From positions 1-64,000 of the forward strand of contig NZ_LMFQ01000003.1 in assembly GCF_001426905.1 (NCBI RefSeq): a stretch of 64,000 bases of DNA. Direction: 5' to 3'. Of this stretch, positions 27,165-36,490 are shown piece after piece (the first letter of the stretch is position 1; each line of letters begins with the position of its first letter). Position numbers and translations under genes: made by a program. The DNA is from Caulobacter sp. Root1455. GTDB lineage: Bacteria; Pseudomonadota; Alphaproteobacteria; Caulobacterales; Caulobacteraceae. The notes beneath the pieces were generated by a model. The model was not told the DNA's origin. It searched no databases and saw only the letters and a program-made list of their open reading frames with translations.

Positions 27165-28300
27165 TGCTTCGCCACGGGCTTGTCGCCGCCTTCGCCCTGC
27201 TGGCGCTGGCGGCCTGTACGACCGCGCCGCCGCCGCCGGTCGGCGCCGGCCCGATCCCGCCGCCGGTCGGGCTTCCCGTCACGCCGACGGGCCCGGGCGC
27301 GGTGTCGTTCAGCGACCTGGCCGGCTGGTCGCAGGAAGACCACCTCGGCGCCCTGGACGCTTTCCGGCAGGGCTGCGGCGTGGCCAAGGATCCGGCCCTG
27401 GCCGAGGTGTGCCGCAAGGCCCGCGCCGAGCGCCCGGGCAATGACGACGACGCCCGCCGCTTCATCGAAGCGAATTTTCGTCCCGAGCCCGTCCCGGGCC
27501 AGGGCCTGCTGACCGCCTATTTCGCGCCGGAATACGAGGCGCGGATGTCGCGCTCGGCCGAGTTCAGCGCCCCGATGCGCGGCAAGCCCGACGATCTCGT
27601 CACCCTGGACCTGGCTCAGTTCGACCCCGGCCTGGTCGGCAAGAAGGTCACCGGCGAGATCGAGGGCGGCCAGGTGCAGCCTTATCCGGACCGCGCGGCC
27701 ATCGAGGCCACGCCGGAGACCCGCCCCCTGGCCTGGATGCGCCCGGAGGACCTGTTCTTCCTGCAGATCCAGGGCTCGGGCATTCTGGTGATGCCGGACG
27801 GTCGCCGGGTGCGCGCGGCGTTCGCGGCCCACAACGGCCGTCCGTTCGTCGGCATCGCCACGCCGATGCGCGAGAAGGGTTTGCTGCCCGACAACAACAC
27901 CTCGGGCGACGCGATCCGCGGCTGGCTGGCCGACCATCGCGGTCCCGAAGCCGACGCGATCATGCAGCTCAACCCGCGCTACGTGTTCTTCCAGACCCTG
28001 CCCGACGACGGCGGGCAGGCGGTGGGCGCGGCGGGGATCCCGCTGCCGGCCGGCCGGGCCATCGCCGTGGACGCCAGCAAGCACGCCCTGGGCGAGCTCT
28101 ATTGGCTGGACGCCGGCGCGCCGAAGCTGGCCGGGGCCTTCCCGACCTATCGCCGCCTGGCGGTGGCCCTGGACGTCGGCGGGGCGATCAAGGGCGACGT
28201 GCGGGCCGATCTCTACACCGGCACGGGCCCGGCGGCGGGGGCGGAGGCCGGGCGCGTGCGCCACGACCTGCGCCTCTATCGCCTCGTTCCCCGAGGCTGA
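27164..28300 (+). CDS. mltA: Membrane-bound lytic murein transglycosylase A
   Basis: MltA cleaves glycan strands, leaving 1,6-anhydro-MurNAc ends, and acts at the outer membrane. The 378-residue protein has a lipoprotein signal (lipobox LAAC near residue 18) and the MltA fold: PVPGQGLLTAYFAPEYEARMS, DLFFLQIQGSGILVMPDGRRVRAAFAAHNGRPF and the 3D domain AIAVDASKHALGELYWLDA with the catalytic Asp. Its ATG overlaps the upstream stop (TGATG). The next gene starts 4 bp later, so the three-gene operon is Tim44-like-mltA-smr. Confidence 0.94.
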   Translation: MLRHGLVAAFALLALAACTTAPPPPVGAGPIPPPVGLPVTPTGPGAVSFSDLAGWSQEDHLGALDAFRQGCGVAKDPALAEVCRKARAERPGNDDDARRFIEANFRPEPVPGQGLLTAYFAPEYEARMSRSAEFSAPMRGKPDDLVTLDLAQFDPGLVGKKVTGEIEGGQVQPYPDRAAIEATPETRPLAWMRPEDLFFLQIQGSGILVMPDGRRVRAAFAAHNGRPFVGIATPMREKGLLPDNNTSGDAIRGWLADHRGPEADAIMQLNPRYVFFQTLPDDGGQAVGAAGIPLPAGRAIAVDASKHALGELYWLDAGAPKLAGAFPTYRRLAVALDVGGAIKGDVRADLYTGTGPAAGAEAGRVRHDLRLYRLVPRG

Positions 28301-28304
28301 GGCC

Positions 28305-28844
28305 GTGAAGCGCCCCCCGCGCCAGGAAGAACTGCGCCTGTGGGGCATGGTCACCGCCACGGTGAAGGCCAAGTCGAGCCAGAAGGCGGCCGGCTGGACG
28401 CCCAAGGCCGAAAAGTCGCTGATCCAGCCGACGACGCTGCAGCCGATGGCGCCGCTGCTGGTCGATCCCAAGACGATCAAGCCGGCGGGCGCCAGGCGCC
28501 AGCCGGGGCCGCTGGAGGGCATCGAGCCCAACCGCAAGCGCAAGATCGCCCGCGAACACACCCCGCTGGACGCGCGGCTGGACCTGCACGGCCTGGACCA
28601 GGACCGCGCCCGTCCGGTGCTGGAGGCGTTCCTGCGCCGCGCCTGGGAGGACGGCCACCGCGCCGCCCTGGTGGTCACCGGCAAGGGCAAGCTGGGGGTC
28701 GGGGTTCTGAAGGCCCGCACGCCCGAATGGCTGGCCGGCCCGGCCCTGCGCGACATCGTGGCGGGGGTGTCGCCGGCGGATAAGCGCCACGGCGGGGACG
28801 GGGCGTTGTACGTGGCGCTGAAGCGTCGGCCGCCGAAGGTCTGA
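28305..28844 (+). CDS. Smr/MutS2 domain protein
   Basis: The 179-residue protein (GTG start) carries a C-terminal Smr domain with LDLHGLDQDRARPVLEAFLRRAWEDGHRAALVVTGKGKLGVG (about residues 88-130). The DLHG and TGKG motifs are those of Smr endonuclease domains. Residues 1-80 are basic, low complexity and without a known domain. Smr proteins cut branched or mismatched DNA or act on RNA; the target of this stand-alone version is unknown. It ends the Tim44-like-mltA operon. Confidence 0.88.
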   Translation: MKRPPRQEELRLWGMVTATVKAKSSQKAAGWTPKAEKSLIQPTTLQPMAPLLVDPKTIKPAGARRQPGPLEGIEPNRKRKIAREHTPLDARLDLHGLDQDRARPVLEAFLRRAWEDGHRAALVVTGKGKLGVGVLKARTPEWLAGPALRDIVAGVSPADKRHGGDGALYVALKRRPPKV

Positions 28845-28852
28845 CGGTTTAG

Positions 28853-28967
28853 GTCCTCCCCCTTTGGGGGAGGTGTCGGCGAAGCCGACGGAGGGGGGAG
28901 TGGTCCCACCTCAGCAATATCCCCCCACCGATCGCTGCGCGATCGCCTCCCCCACAGGGGGAGGGCC
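28853..28967. repeat. REP/BIME element, CTCCCCC type
   Basis: CCTCCCCCTTTGGGGGAGG, GTCGGCGAAGCCGAC and GCGATCGCCTCCCCCACAGGGGGAGG hairpins stand in succession. The right end overlaps the hisE stop codon. It resembles 62504-62634. Confidence 0.8.
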
Positions 28968-29290
28968 TAGGAGGGGCGCGAAGCCTTCTCAGCGATCCCC
29001 GAGGTCCCCTCACGCGCCGTGAGCTTCTCAGCCACCGCATCCAGCGACACGCCCGAAGCCGCCAGCAGCACCAGCCAGTGGTACAGCAGGTCGGCGCTCT
29101 CGGCCGCCAGGGCGTCCGACCCCTGAGCCACGGCGGCGATCACCGTCTCGACGGCTTCCTCGCCCAGCTTCTTGGCGGCCAGGGTCGGATCGTTCAGCAG
29201 CTTGGCGGTGTAGGACGCGGTCGGATCGCCGCCCTTGCGGGTCTCGATCGTCGCGGCCAGGCGCTCCAGGACCTCGAACAGCGTGCTCAT
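28967..29290 (-). CDS. hisE: Phosphoribosyl-ATP pyrophosphatase
   Basis: HisE hydrolyses phosphoribosyl-ATP to phosphoribosyl-AMP in step two of histidine synthesis. The 107-residue protein has the family blocks [44 protein letters not shown] and [14 protein letters not shown] with the Glu/Asp metal ligands. Its start overlaps hisF by 4 bp. It is the distal gene of the his operon and its end touches a REP element. HisI activity must be encoded elsewhere; no HisI domain is fused here. Confidence 0.95.
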   Translation of the reverse strand: MSTLFEVLERLAATIETRKGGDPTASYTAKLLNDPTLAAKKLGEEAVETVIAAVAQGSDALAAESADLLYHWLVLLAASGVSLDAVAEKLTAREGTSGIAEKASRPS

Positions 29291-30069
29291 GCCGCCCCCT
29301 TCAGGTCGTCCAGGCGCACGGGGATGCCGGCGTCGGCCATGGCCCGCTTGGCCTCGCCGATGCTGATCTCGCCGAAGTGGAAGATCGAGGCGGCCAGCAC
29401 GGCGGCGGCGTGGCCGTCGCGGGCGGCCTCGACCAGGTGATCGGTCGTGCCGGCCCCGCCCGAGGCGATCACCGGCACGGTGACCGCGCCGGTCACGGCC
29501 TTGAGCAGCGGGATGTCGTAGCCGATCTTGGCTCCGTCGCGGTCCATCGAGGTCAGCAGGATCTCGCCCGCGCCGCGCTCGACCACCTTGGCGGCCCAGT
29601 CGACCACGTCGATGCCGGTGTCCTTGCGGCCGCCATAGGTCCAGACGTTCCAGCCGGAGCCGTCCTCGCGCGCCTTGGCGTCGATGGCCACCACCACGCA
29701 CTGGGCGCCGAACGCGTCGGCCCCGGCGGCCACCAGGTCGGGGTTCTCGACGGCGGCGGTGTTGACCGAGACCTTGTCGGCGCCGGCCAGCAGCAGGCGA
29801 CGCATGTCGGCCACCTGGCGCACGCCGCCGCCCACCGAGACCGGCATGAAGCAGACCTCGGCGGTGCGGGAGATCACGTCTAGGATCAGGCCGCGGCCCT
29901 CGCTGGAGGCGGTGATGTCCAGGAACATCAGCTCGTCGGCGCCCGCCGCGTCATAGGCGCGGGCCTGCTCCACCGGGTCGCCGGCGTCGCGCAGGGCCAC
30001 GAAATTGACCCCCTTGACCACCCGGCCGTCCTTGACGTCCAGGCAAGGAATGATCCGGGTCTTCAGCAT
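29287..30069 (-). CDS. hisF: Imidazole glycerol phosphate synthase cyclase subunit
   Basis: HisF is the TIM-barrel subunit that closes imidazole glycerol phosphate and releases AICAR. The 260-residue protein has ATG at 30069, [18 protein letters not shown] with catalytic Asp11, [20 protein letters not shown] and the second catalytic Asp in LTSMDRDG. It overlaps hisE by 4 bp and hisA by one base. HisH encoded two genes upstream is its glutaminase partner. Confidence 0.96.
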   Translation of the reverse strand: MLKTRIIPCLDVKDGRVVKGVNFVALRDAGDPVEQARAYDAAGADELMFLDITASSEGRGLILDVISRTAEVCFMPVSVGGGVRQVADMRRLLLAGADKVSVNTAAVENPDLVAAGADAFGAQCVVVAIDAKAREDGSGWNVWTYGGRKDTGIDVVDWAAKVVERGAGEILLTSMDRDGAKIGYDIPLLKAVTGAVTVPVIASGGAGTTDHLVEAARDGHAAAVLAASIFHFGEISIGEAKRAMADAGIPVRLDDLKGAA

Positions 30070-30794
30070 CAGGCGGCTGCTATGGTCAGGGCTTCGGCCG
30101 GCCGGATCGTGCCGGCGTAGAGCGAGCGGCCCAGGATGGCGCCGGCGATCTCGACGCCCGCGCGGGCCTTCAACCGCTCGATGTCGGCCACCGAGGCCAC
30201 GCCGCCCGAGGCGATCACCGGGATCGACACGGCGTCGGCCAGTTCGCCCACGCCCTCGACATTGACCCCGGTCAGGGCGCCGTCGCGGCTGATGTCGGTG
30301 ACGATCAGGGCGGCCACGCCCGCGTCCTCGAAGCGTTTGCCCAGGGTGATGGCGTCGATGTCCGACAGGCCGGTCCAGCCGTCGACCGCCACCTTGCCGT
30401 CGCGCACGTCGACGGCCACGGCGATCTGTTCGGGCCACAGGCGGGCGGCCTTGCGGACCAGTTCGGGGTCATGGACGGCGACGGTGCCGAGGATCACGCG
30501 GCTGACGCCCGCCTCGATCCAGGCCTCGACGCCCTCCAGGGTGCGGATGCCGCCGCCCAGCTGCACCGGGATCGAGATGGCCTCCAGGATCGACTGCACG
30601 GCGGCGGTGTTGACCGACTTGCCCTGGATGGCGCCGTTCAGGTCGACCACGTGCAGCCACGAGAAGCCGTCGCGCACGAAGCGTTCGGCCTGGTCGGCGG
30701 GGCTGGTGTTGAAGACCGTGGCCTTTTCCATGTCGCCGTGCAGCAGGCGCACGCACTGGCCGTCCTTCAGGTCGATGGCGGGATAGAGGATCAT
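30069..30794 (-). CDS. hisA: ProFAR isomerase
   Basis: HisA converts ProFAR to PRFAR. The 241-residue barrel starts [21 protein letters not shown] with catalytic Asp8, and continues with [38 protein letters not shown] (second Asp) and [14 protein letters not shown]. The ATG at 30794 overlaps the hisH stop codon (ATGA), supporting it over an upstream in-frame ATG at 30803. Confidence 0.96.
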   Translation of the reverse strand: MILYPAIDLKDGQCVRLLHGDMEKATVFNTSPADQAERFVRDGFSWLHVVDLNGAIQGKSVNTAAVQSILEAISIPVQLGGGIRTLEGVEAWIEAGVSRVILGTVAVHDPELVRKAARLWPEQIAVAVDVRDGKVAVDGWTGLSDIDAITLGKRFEDAGVAALIVTDISRDGALTGVNVEGVGELADAVSIPVIASGGVASVADIERLKARAGVEIAGAILGRSLYAGTIRPAEALTIAAA

Positions 30795-31432
30795 GGGCGC
30801 CATTCCAGGAAGTTGGCGAGCAGGGCGAGCCCCGCGGCTTGGGATTTTTCGGGGTGGAACTGTACGCCCGCGACGTTGCCCTTGGCCACAGCGGCCGTGA
30901 ACGGGCCGCCGTGGTCGGTGACGGCCAGCACGTCGGCCGGGTCGGTCGGCGTCAGGGCGAAGGAGTTGGCGTAGTACATGTGGGCGCCGCTTTCGACGCC
31001 CTTGAACAGGGCGTGGTCGCGCGTGAAGGCGATCGCGTTCCAGCCCATGTGCGGAATGGTCAGGGCCGGATCGTTCGGCTCCAGCTTCTTGACCTGGCCG
31101 CCGATCCAGTCGAGGCCCGGGGTGACGCCGAACTCCAGGCCTTCGGTCGCCAGCAGCTGGTGGCCGACGCAGATGCCCAGGAACGGCGCGCCCTTGCCGT
31201 GCACGGCCTCGTTCATGGCCTCGTAGACGCCCGAGGCGTCCAGGCCGGCGCGGCACGAGGCGAAGGCCCCCACGCCGGGCAGCACCACGCGGTCGGCGGC
31301 GGCCACGATCGCGGGGTCGGCGGTGACAACGATGTCAGCGTCGATCGCGTGGCGGCGGGCCGCCTCGCGCAGGGCCTTTTCGGCCGAGCGCAGGTTGCCC
31401 GACCCGTAATCGATCAGGGCGACGGTCTGCAT
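30791..31432 (-). CDS. hisH: Imidazole glycerol phosphate synthase glutaminase subunit
   Basis: HisH supplies ammonia from glutamine to HisF. The 213-residue class I glutamine amidotransferase begins [21 protein letters not shown], with nucleophile Cys in [13 protein letters not shown], and the His-Glu pair in [12 protein letters not shown]. Start at ATG 31432 matches the family N terminus; upstream residues are not conserved. It lies 13 bp after hisB. Confidence 0.96.
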   Translation of the reverse strand: MQTVALIDYGSGNLRSAEKALREAARRHAIDADIVVTADPAIVAAADRVVLPGVGAFASCRAGLDASGVYEAMNEAVHGKGAPFLGICVGHQLLATEGLEFGVTPGLDWIGGQVKKLEPNDPALTIPHMGWNAIAFTRDHALFKGVESGAHMYYANSFALTPTDPADVLAVTDHGGPFTAAVAKGNVAGVQFHPEKSQAAGLALLANFLEWRP

Positions 31433-31445
31433 GAAATCAGATTCC

Positions 31446-32036
31446 CTACAGCACGCCCTTGGTGGAGGGGGCATGGCCGCCGGTCTTGGGGTCGATCTCG
31501 ACCGCCTGACGCAGCGCCCGGGCCAGGGCCTTGAACCCGCTCTCGGCGACGTGGTGGGTGTTGTCGCCGTAGAGGGTCTCCAGGTGCACGCACGCTCCGC
31601 AGTTCATGGCGAACGCGTGGTGGAACTCCTTGAAGAGCTCGGTGTCCATCTCGCCGACCTTGGGCCGCTTGAAATCGACCTTCCAGACCAGATAGGGGCG
31701 GTTGGACAGGTCGATGGCGCAGCGCGTCAGGGTTTCGTCCATCGGGATATAGGCGTGGCCGAAGCGCCGAACGCCCTTGAAGCCGTCCAGCGCCTTGTTG
31801 ATCGCCAGGCCCAGCACGATGCCGGTGTCCTCGACCGTGTGGTGCATGTCGATGTGCAGGTCGCCCTTGGTCTCGACCTTCAGGTCGAAGCCGCCATGGC
31901 GCGCGAAGCTCTCCAGCATGTGGTCGTAGAACCCGATGCCGGTGGAGATCGTCGAGGCGCCGGTCCCGTCGAGATCGATCCAGACCCGGATCTGGGTCTC
32001 CTTCGTCTCGCGGACCACTTCAGCGGTGCGGGCCAT
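31446..32036 (-). CDS. hisB: Imidazoleglycerol-phosphate dehydratase
   Basis: HisB dehydrates imidazole glycerol phosphate to imidazole acetol phosphate. The 196-residue protein is the single-function dehydratase with metal-binding His motifs HMLESFARHGGFDL, GDLHIDMHHTVEDTGIVLG and FKEFHHAFAMN. No phosphatase domain is fused, unlike E. coli HisB. It is 26 bp downstream of the PfkB-type kinase, so that gene may be the first of the operon. Confidence 0.96.
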   Translation of the reverse strand: MARTAEVVRETKETQIRVWIDLDGTGASTISTGIGFYDHMLESFARHGGFDLKVETKGDLHIDMHHTVEDTGIVLGLAINKALDGFKGVRRFGHAYIPMDETLTRCAIDLSNRPYLVWKVDFKRPKVGEMDTELFKEFHHAFAMNCGACVHLETLYGDNTHHVAESGFKALARALRQAVEIDPKTGGHAPSTKGVL

Positions 32037-32062
32037 CTGCGTCCTTACAGTCCGTTCTGACC

Positions 32063-33052
32063 TTAGAGGCCATTCTTTTGGGCCAGCTCCCGCAGGTTGA
32101 CCTGCGGACGCGGACCATAGTGGTCAATCACCTCGGCGGCGGCCAGGGAGCCCAGCTTGCCGCAGATCGGCAGCGGACGACCCTGGGACAGACCGTAGAG
32201 GAAACCAGCGGCGTATTGGTCGCCCGCGCCGGTCGTGTCCACGACTTTTTCCACCGGATAGGCCGAGATTTCGTGAAGCTGCCCGTTCGAGGCCACGATC
32301 GAGCCCTTTTCGCTGCGGGTGACGGCGGCGATCTCGACCCGGCCGGCCAAGGCCTTCACGGCGGCGTCGAAATCGTCGGTTTCGAACAGCGAGCAGACTT
32401 CGCTCGCGTTGGCGAAGACGATGTCGCATTGGGTTTCGATGAAGCCCAGCAGGGCGCCGCGGTGGCGGTCGACCATGAAGCTGTCGCTCAGGGTCATCGA
32501 GATCTTGCGGCCCGCGCCGTGACTCAGGGCGGCGGCCTTGGCGAAGGCGCGGCGGGCTTCGGGCGGATCGAACAGATAGCCCTCGAGATAGGAGAACTGC
32601 GCGGCCTCGATGATCGCCGGGTCGACGTCGGCCGGGTTCAGTTCGACGCAGGCGCCCAGATAGGTCGACATGGTCCGCTGGGCGTCGGCGGTGACGTTGA
32701 TCAGGCTCTGCGCCGTGGCCGGACCCTCGGCGAGGGACGGGGTGGTGAAATCGCAGCCGATGGCCTTCATGTCGTGGCGGAACACGTTGCCCAGCTGGTC
32801 GTCGGCGACCTTGCCGATGAAGGCGACCTTGCCGCCGAAGCTGGCGACGCCGGCGGCGGTGTTGGCGGCCGAGCCGCCCGAGGCCTCGATGCCCGCGGCC
32901 ATCACCTCGTACAGACTGGCGGCCCGCTCGGGGTCGATCAGCGCCATGGAGCCCTTCACCAGGCCCTCACGCTCCAGGAAGGCGTCGTCGCACTGGGCGA
33001 TGACGTCGACGATGGCGTTGCCGATGGCGGCGACGTCGTAGAGGGCGATCAT
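32063..33052 (-). CDS. PfkB family carbohydrate/adenosine kinase
   Basis: The 329-residue protein is a ribokinase-like kinase with the first PfkB signature GGSAANTAAGVASFGGKVAFIGKV and the second VVDTTGAGDQYAAGFLYGL with catalytic Asp in GAGD. The N-terminal DVAAIGNAIVDVIAQCDDAFL matches alphaproteobacterial adenosine kinases. Start is ATG 33052. Its place immediately before hisB suggests cotranscription; histidine synthesis releases AICAR and consumes ATP, so a purine-salvage kinase would fit, though that is an inference. Confidence 0.85.
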   Translation of the reverse strand: MIALYDVAAIGNAIVDVIAQCDDAFLEREGLVKGSMALIDPERAASLYEVMAAGIEASGGSAANTAAGVASFGGKVAFIGKVADDQLGNVFRHDMKAIGCDFTTPSLAEGPATAQSLINVTADAQRTMSTYLGACVELNPADVDPAIIEAAQFSYLEGYLFDPPEARRAFAKAAALSHGAGRKISMTLSDSFMVDRHRGALLGFIETQCDIVFANASEVCSLFETDDFDAAVKALAGRVEIAAVTRSEKGSIVASNGQLHEISAYPVEKVVDTTGAGDQYAAGFLYGLSQGRPLPICGKLGSLAAAEVIDHYGPRPQVNLRELAQKNGL

Positions 33053-33156
33053 GAAAGGCCTTTTGCGAAGGAGCGACGCGCGCGGAGTACCGGATCGGGG
33101 CCCGCAAGGCAACGCGAGCCTTGCCCCGGGGATCGCGGCGTTCTACCGGCAGAGGC

Positions 33157-34008
33157 ATGACCGACGTCCTTATTCTCACCCCCGCCCCCGACGAACCCCG
33201 CTTCGCCAACAGCTGGTTCCCCCTGTTCGAGCGCCTGGCGGCGCCGTTGCGGGCCCGAGGGCTGACCGTCGAGGCCGGCAGCTGGGTCGACGCCGACACG
33301 GCCGGCGCCCGGGTGGTGCTGCCGCTGCTCAGCTGGGGCTATCATCTGCGGGCCGACGAATGGTTCGCGCGGCTCGACGCCCTGGAGGCGGCCGGCGCGC
33401 GCCTGGCCAATCCGGTCCCGGTGCTGCGCTGGAACACGACCAAGACCTATCTGGCCGACCTGGCCGCCAAGGGCGCGCCGGTCGTGCCGACCCACGCGGT
33501 CGATCGGCTGACCCTGGCGGCGCTGGACCATGCGCGAGACGTGTTCGGCGTCGATGTGCTGGTGACCAAGCCGCAGATCTCCGGCGGCTCGCAGGACACG
33601 GTGAAACTGCGCCACGCCGACGGCCTGGCCGGCTGCACCGCCGGTCCGGCCCTGATCCAGCCCTTCCTGCCCGCCGTGGGCGAGGAGGGCGAGCTGTCGC
33701 TGTTCTATTTCGACGGCGTCTTCAGCCACGCGGTGGCCAAGGTGGCCGTGGCGGGCGACTTCCGGGTCCAGCCGCAGTTCGGCGGCCAGGTCAGCGGCGT
33801 CGCGCCCGAGCCCGAGGCCCTGCACGCGGCCGAAATGGTGCTGAAGGCGGCCGGCGCGCCCCTGACCTACGCCCGGGTCGACCTGATCCGGGGCCTGGAC
33901 GGCGCGCCGCAGCTGATGGAGCTGGAGGTCATCGAGCCGGATCTATTCCTGGAGCACGTGCACGACGACGGCGCGGCGTTCGCTGACGCCGTCATGAGAG
34001 CGCTGTAG
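33157..34008 (+). CDS. ATP-grasp fold protein
   Basis: The 283-residue protein is an ATP-grasp ligase-like protein related to glutathione synthetase/RimK-type folds: VLRWNTTKTYLADLAAKGAPVVPTHAV, VLVTKPQISGGSQDTVKL (ATP-binding Lys region), GPALIQPFLPAV and MELEVIEPDLFLEH with the Mg2+-binding E-x-N/E pair. The substrate is unknown. It starts at ATG 33157, divergent from the PfkB kinase gene by about 105 bp, and no partner gene in the neighbourhood reveals a pathway. Confidence 0.78.
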   Translation: MTDVLILTPAPDEPRFANSWFPLFERLAAPLRARGLTVEAGSWVDADTAGARVVLPLLSWGYHLRADEWFARLDALEAAGARLANPVPVLRWNTTKTYLADLAAKGAPVVPTHAVDRLTLAALDHARDVFGVDVLVTKPQISGGSQDTVKLRHADGLAGCTAGPALIQPFLPAVGEEGELSLFYFDGVFSHAVAKVAVAGDFRVQPQFGGQVSGVAPEPEALHAAEMVLKAAGAPLTYARVDLIRGLDGAPQLMELEVIEPDLFLEHVHDDGAAFADAVMRAL

Positions 34009-34017
34009 CTCTTCCAC

Positions 34018-34140
34018 TTGCCCCCACCTGACCGCTTCGCGGTCTGTCCGCCCCATAGGGGGCGGAGGAGGCGGACGCCGCATCCTCTTCCCCCTCTGGG
34101 GGAAGACGGTCGCGAAGCGACCCGTAGGGGGCAGGTGTTC
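34018..34140. repeat. REP-like intergenic palindromes, copy C
   Basis: The left half (CCGCCCC...GGGGCGG) copies 158-233; the right half has a CTTCCCCC...GGGGGAAG hairpin and a GTCGCGAAGCGAC hairpin. It occupies all of the gap between the convergent ATP-grasp and nth genes. Confidence 0.78.
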
Positions 34141-34145
34141 GCCGC

Positions 34146-34847
34146 CTAGGCGCCCAAGAACAGCTCCCGAGACGGACACAGATCCGCGATCCGGCAAATC
34201 TCGCACTTCGGCTTCCGCGCCACGCACACATAGCGGCCGTGCAGGATCAGCCAGTGGTGCGCCCGGGTCTTGTAGCGGTCGGGCGTCACGCGCATCAGGT
34301 CGTCCTCGACCGCGTCCGGCGTCTTGCCCGCCGACAGCTTCAGGCGGTGCGCCACGCGGAACACATGGGTGTCGACGGCGATGGCCGGTTCGATGTCCAG
34401 TTCGTTCAGCACCACGCTGGCGGTCTTGCGGCCCACGCCCGGCAGGCTTTCCAGCGCCTGGCGGTTCAGCGGCACTTCGCCGCCGTGGCGGTCGACCAGG
34501 AGCCTGGCGGCGGCGATGACGTTCTTGGCCTTGGTCCGGTAGAGGCCGATCGAGGCGATGTAGGGCGTCAGCCCCTCTTCCCCCAGCTCCAGCATCTTCG
34601 CGGCGCTGTCGGCGACCTGGAACAGCGGGCCGGTGGCCTTGTTGACCTGGACGTCGGTGGCCTGGGCCGACAGGGCCACGGCGGTCACCAGGGTGTAGGG
34701 GTTGGAATAGCGCAGCTCGGTCTTGGGATGGTCCTCCAGACTCTCGAACCGCGAGAACAGCACCTCGACCCGCTCGCGCTCGGCCGGCGAGACGCGCTTG
34801 GCGGCAGGGCGCTTCTTGGTGAGGGGCTTGCGAGCGGAGGAGGCCAT
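34146..34847 (-). CDS. nth: Endonuclease III
   Basis: Nth removes oxidised pyrimidines and nicks the abasic site. The 233-residue protein has the helix-hairpin-helix LESLPGVGRKTASVVLNEL with catalytic Lys, catalytic Asp in AVDTHVFRVAHRL, and the [4Fe-4S] cluster motif C-x6-C-x2-C-x5-C (CVARKPKCEICRIADLC) at the end. The first 20 residues are basic and probably disordered. It is transcribed away from the DUF2244 gene with about 65 bp between starts. Confidence 0.96.
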   Translation of the reverse strand: MASSARKPLTKKRPAAKRVSPAERERVEVLFSRFESLEDHPKTELRYSNPYTLVTAVALSAQATDVQVNKATGPLFQVADSAAKMLELGEEGLTPYIASIGLYRTKAKNVIAAARLLVDRHGGEVPLNRQALESLPGVGRKTASVVLNELDIEPAIAVDTHVFRVAHRLKLSAGKTPDAVEDDLMRVTPDRYKTRAHHWLILHGRYVCVARKPKCEICRIADLCPSRELFLGA

Positions 34848-34912
34848 GGACGGCGACCATGCCGTGATGCGCGCTTCTCGCCAAGGCGGGCGTGAGCGCC
34901 TAAATCAGCCTC

Positions 34913-35389
34913 ATGGCCGCGCCGCTGTACATGGACGCCGTGATCAAGCCGAACCGCTCGATGACCCGGCGCGGCCTCTACGTCGTGCTGGGCGTGATGG
35001 TCGCCTTCAACCTGATGGTCGCGGTGTTCCTGCTGGTGGTCGGCGCGCCGCCGGTGCTGCCGTTCCTGGGGCTGGACGTCCTGGCCGTCGCCCTGGCGCT
35101 GCGCGCCAGCTTCCGGGCCGCCGAACGGGCCGAGCGGATCCAGGTCACCGCCGAGGCCGTGACGGTCAGCCGAGAGGACGAGAAGGGCGCGCGGGTGATC
35201 TGGACCTCGCCGACCGCCTTCACCCGAGTGGGGGTCGACCAGCCGGGCGAGCACGACGCCCGGGTGCGGCTGATGATGTCGCGCAAGCGCCTGACCCTGG
35301 GCCGGGCGCTGAGCCCGCCCGAACGGGTCGACTTCGCTCGGGCGCTGGAGCGGGCGATCCTTCGAGCCCGGTCCGAACGGCATGTCTGA
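34913..35389 (+). CDS. DUF2244 membrane protein
   Basis: The 158-residue protein has two adjacent hydrophobic helices (GLYVVLGVMVAFNLMVAVFLLVVG and LPFLGLDVLAVALALRASF) and a cytoplasmic C-terminal domain with RIQVTAEAVTVSRED and LTLGRALSPPERVDFARALERAI, matching DUF2244, an uncharacterised alphaproteobacterial family. It sits between nth (divergent) and a long inverted repeat. Nothing in the sequence indicates its function. Confidence 0.8.
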   Translation: MAAPLYMDAVIKPNRSMTRRGLYVVLGVMVAFNLMVAVFLLVVGAPPVLPFLGLDVLAVALALRASFRAAERAERIQVTAEAVTVSREDEKGARVIWTSPTAFTRVGVDQPGEHDARVRLMMSRKRLTLGRALSPPERVDFARALERAILRARSERHV

Positions 35390-35397
35390 GGGGCCGC

Positions 35398-35481
35398 CCT
35401 CGTCCCTCGACAGGCTCGGGATGAGGACGAATGATGCGGCGGTTCAATAGAACCTCATCCTGAGCCTGTCGAAGGACGAGG
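35398..35481. repeat. CCTCGTCC inverted repeat
   Basis: Arms of 29 bp (35398-35426 and 35453-35481) pair with two or three mismatches around a short AT-richer loop. The pattern, containing TCGACAGGCTC/GAGCCTGTCGA, is a typical dispersed alphaproteobacterial repeat (the complementary form of CATCCTGAGCCTGTCGAAGG). Confidence 0.82.
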
Positions 35482-35548
35482 TTCGCGCGCCGGAACAAGC
35501 CGCAAGAACCGGGCGGACGAACATCGGTCGCCGCACTATCTTCCGTCC

Positions 35549-36430
35549 ATGGCCCTCGACATCTCGCCCTCGCAAGCCTTCGCCCAACTGACCGAGCGAT
35601 CGGCCGACTACGACCGCATGGCCAAGGCCCTGGCCTGGCTGGCCGACCGCTGGCAGGAGCGCCCGCCGCTGGACGAGGCCGCCCGGGCGGTCGGCCTGTC
35701 GCCGTTCCACTTCCAGCGGGTGTTCAGCCGCTGGGCCGGGGTCAGCCCCAAGACGTTCGTCGCCGCCATCGCCCACGCCGAGGCCCGCCGGTCACTGGAG
35801 GAGGGGGCCAGCGTGCTCGACGCGGCCTATGACGCCGGCCTGTCGGGCCCTTCGCGCCTGCATGACCTGTTCATCGCCCAGGAGGCGGTGACGCCCGGCG
35901 ACGTGCGTCGGCGCGGCGAGGGGATCCAGCTGACCTGGGGCTGGGCGCCCACGCCCTATGGCAAGGGCCTGTTCGTCATGGCTCCGCGCGGGCTGGCGGG
36001 CCTGGCCTTCTCGGACGGCGACGACGAGGCGACCTTCGACGACATGCACCGAAGGTTTCCGGCCGCCGACTGGCGCCGCGACGACGAGGCGGCGGCCAAG
36101 ACCGCGATCCACGCCTTCGCCGGCGGCGACCAGCCCCTGCCGGTGGTGCTGATCGGCTCGCCGTTCAACGTCCAGGTCTGGAAAGCCCTGCTGCGCATCC
36201 CGCCGGGCCGGACCAGAACCTATGGCGAGATCGCCGCCCTGGCGGGCAGTCCCAGGGCCTACCAGGCGACCGGCGGAGCGATCGGGGCCAATCCGATCTC
36301 GCTGCTGATCCCTTGCCACCGGGCCATCGCCAAGGACGGCCGGCTGACCGGCTATCACTGGGGCCTGGGCCGCAAGGCGGCGATGCTGGGCATGGAGGCG
36401 GTGGAGGCCGGCGCGCGGCTTTCGGCCTGA
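35549..36430 (+). CDS. Ada-like regulator/O6-alkylguanine-DNA methyltransferase
   Basis: The 293-residue protein fuses an AraC-type helix-turn-helix region (about residues 25-110, LDEAARAVGLSPFHFQRVFSRWAGVSPKTFV) to a methyltransferase domain with GSPFNVQVWKALLRIPPGRTRTYGEIAALAG and the active Cys in IPCHRAIAKDGRLTGY. It lacks the N-terminal methylphosphotriester Cys domain of Ada. It may repair O6-methylguanine and sense alkylation. It is monocistronic as far as visible; an inverted repeat lies upstream. Confidence 0.9.
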   Translation: MALDISPSQAFAQLTERSADYDRMAKALAWLADRWQERPPLDEAARAVGLSPFHFQRVFSRWAGVSPKTFVAAIAHAEARRSLEEGASVLDAAYDAGLSGPSRLHDLFIAQEAVTPGDVRRRGEGIQLTWGWAPTPYGKGLFVMAPRGLAGLAFSDGDDEATFDDMHRRFPAADWRRDDEAAAKTAIHAFAGGDQPLPVVLIGSPFNVQVWKALLRIPPGRTRTYGEIAALAGSPRAYQATGGAIGANPISLLIPCHRAIAKDGRLTGYHWGLGRKAAMLGMEAVEAGARLSA

Positions 36431-36490
36431 CGCGCCAGGGCCTAGTCTGCGGAGCGACGGCCTTGGCGGCCGCCGCTTCGGGAGCCGCCC

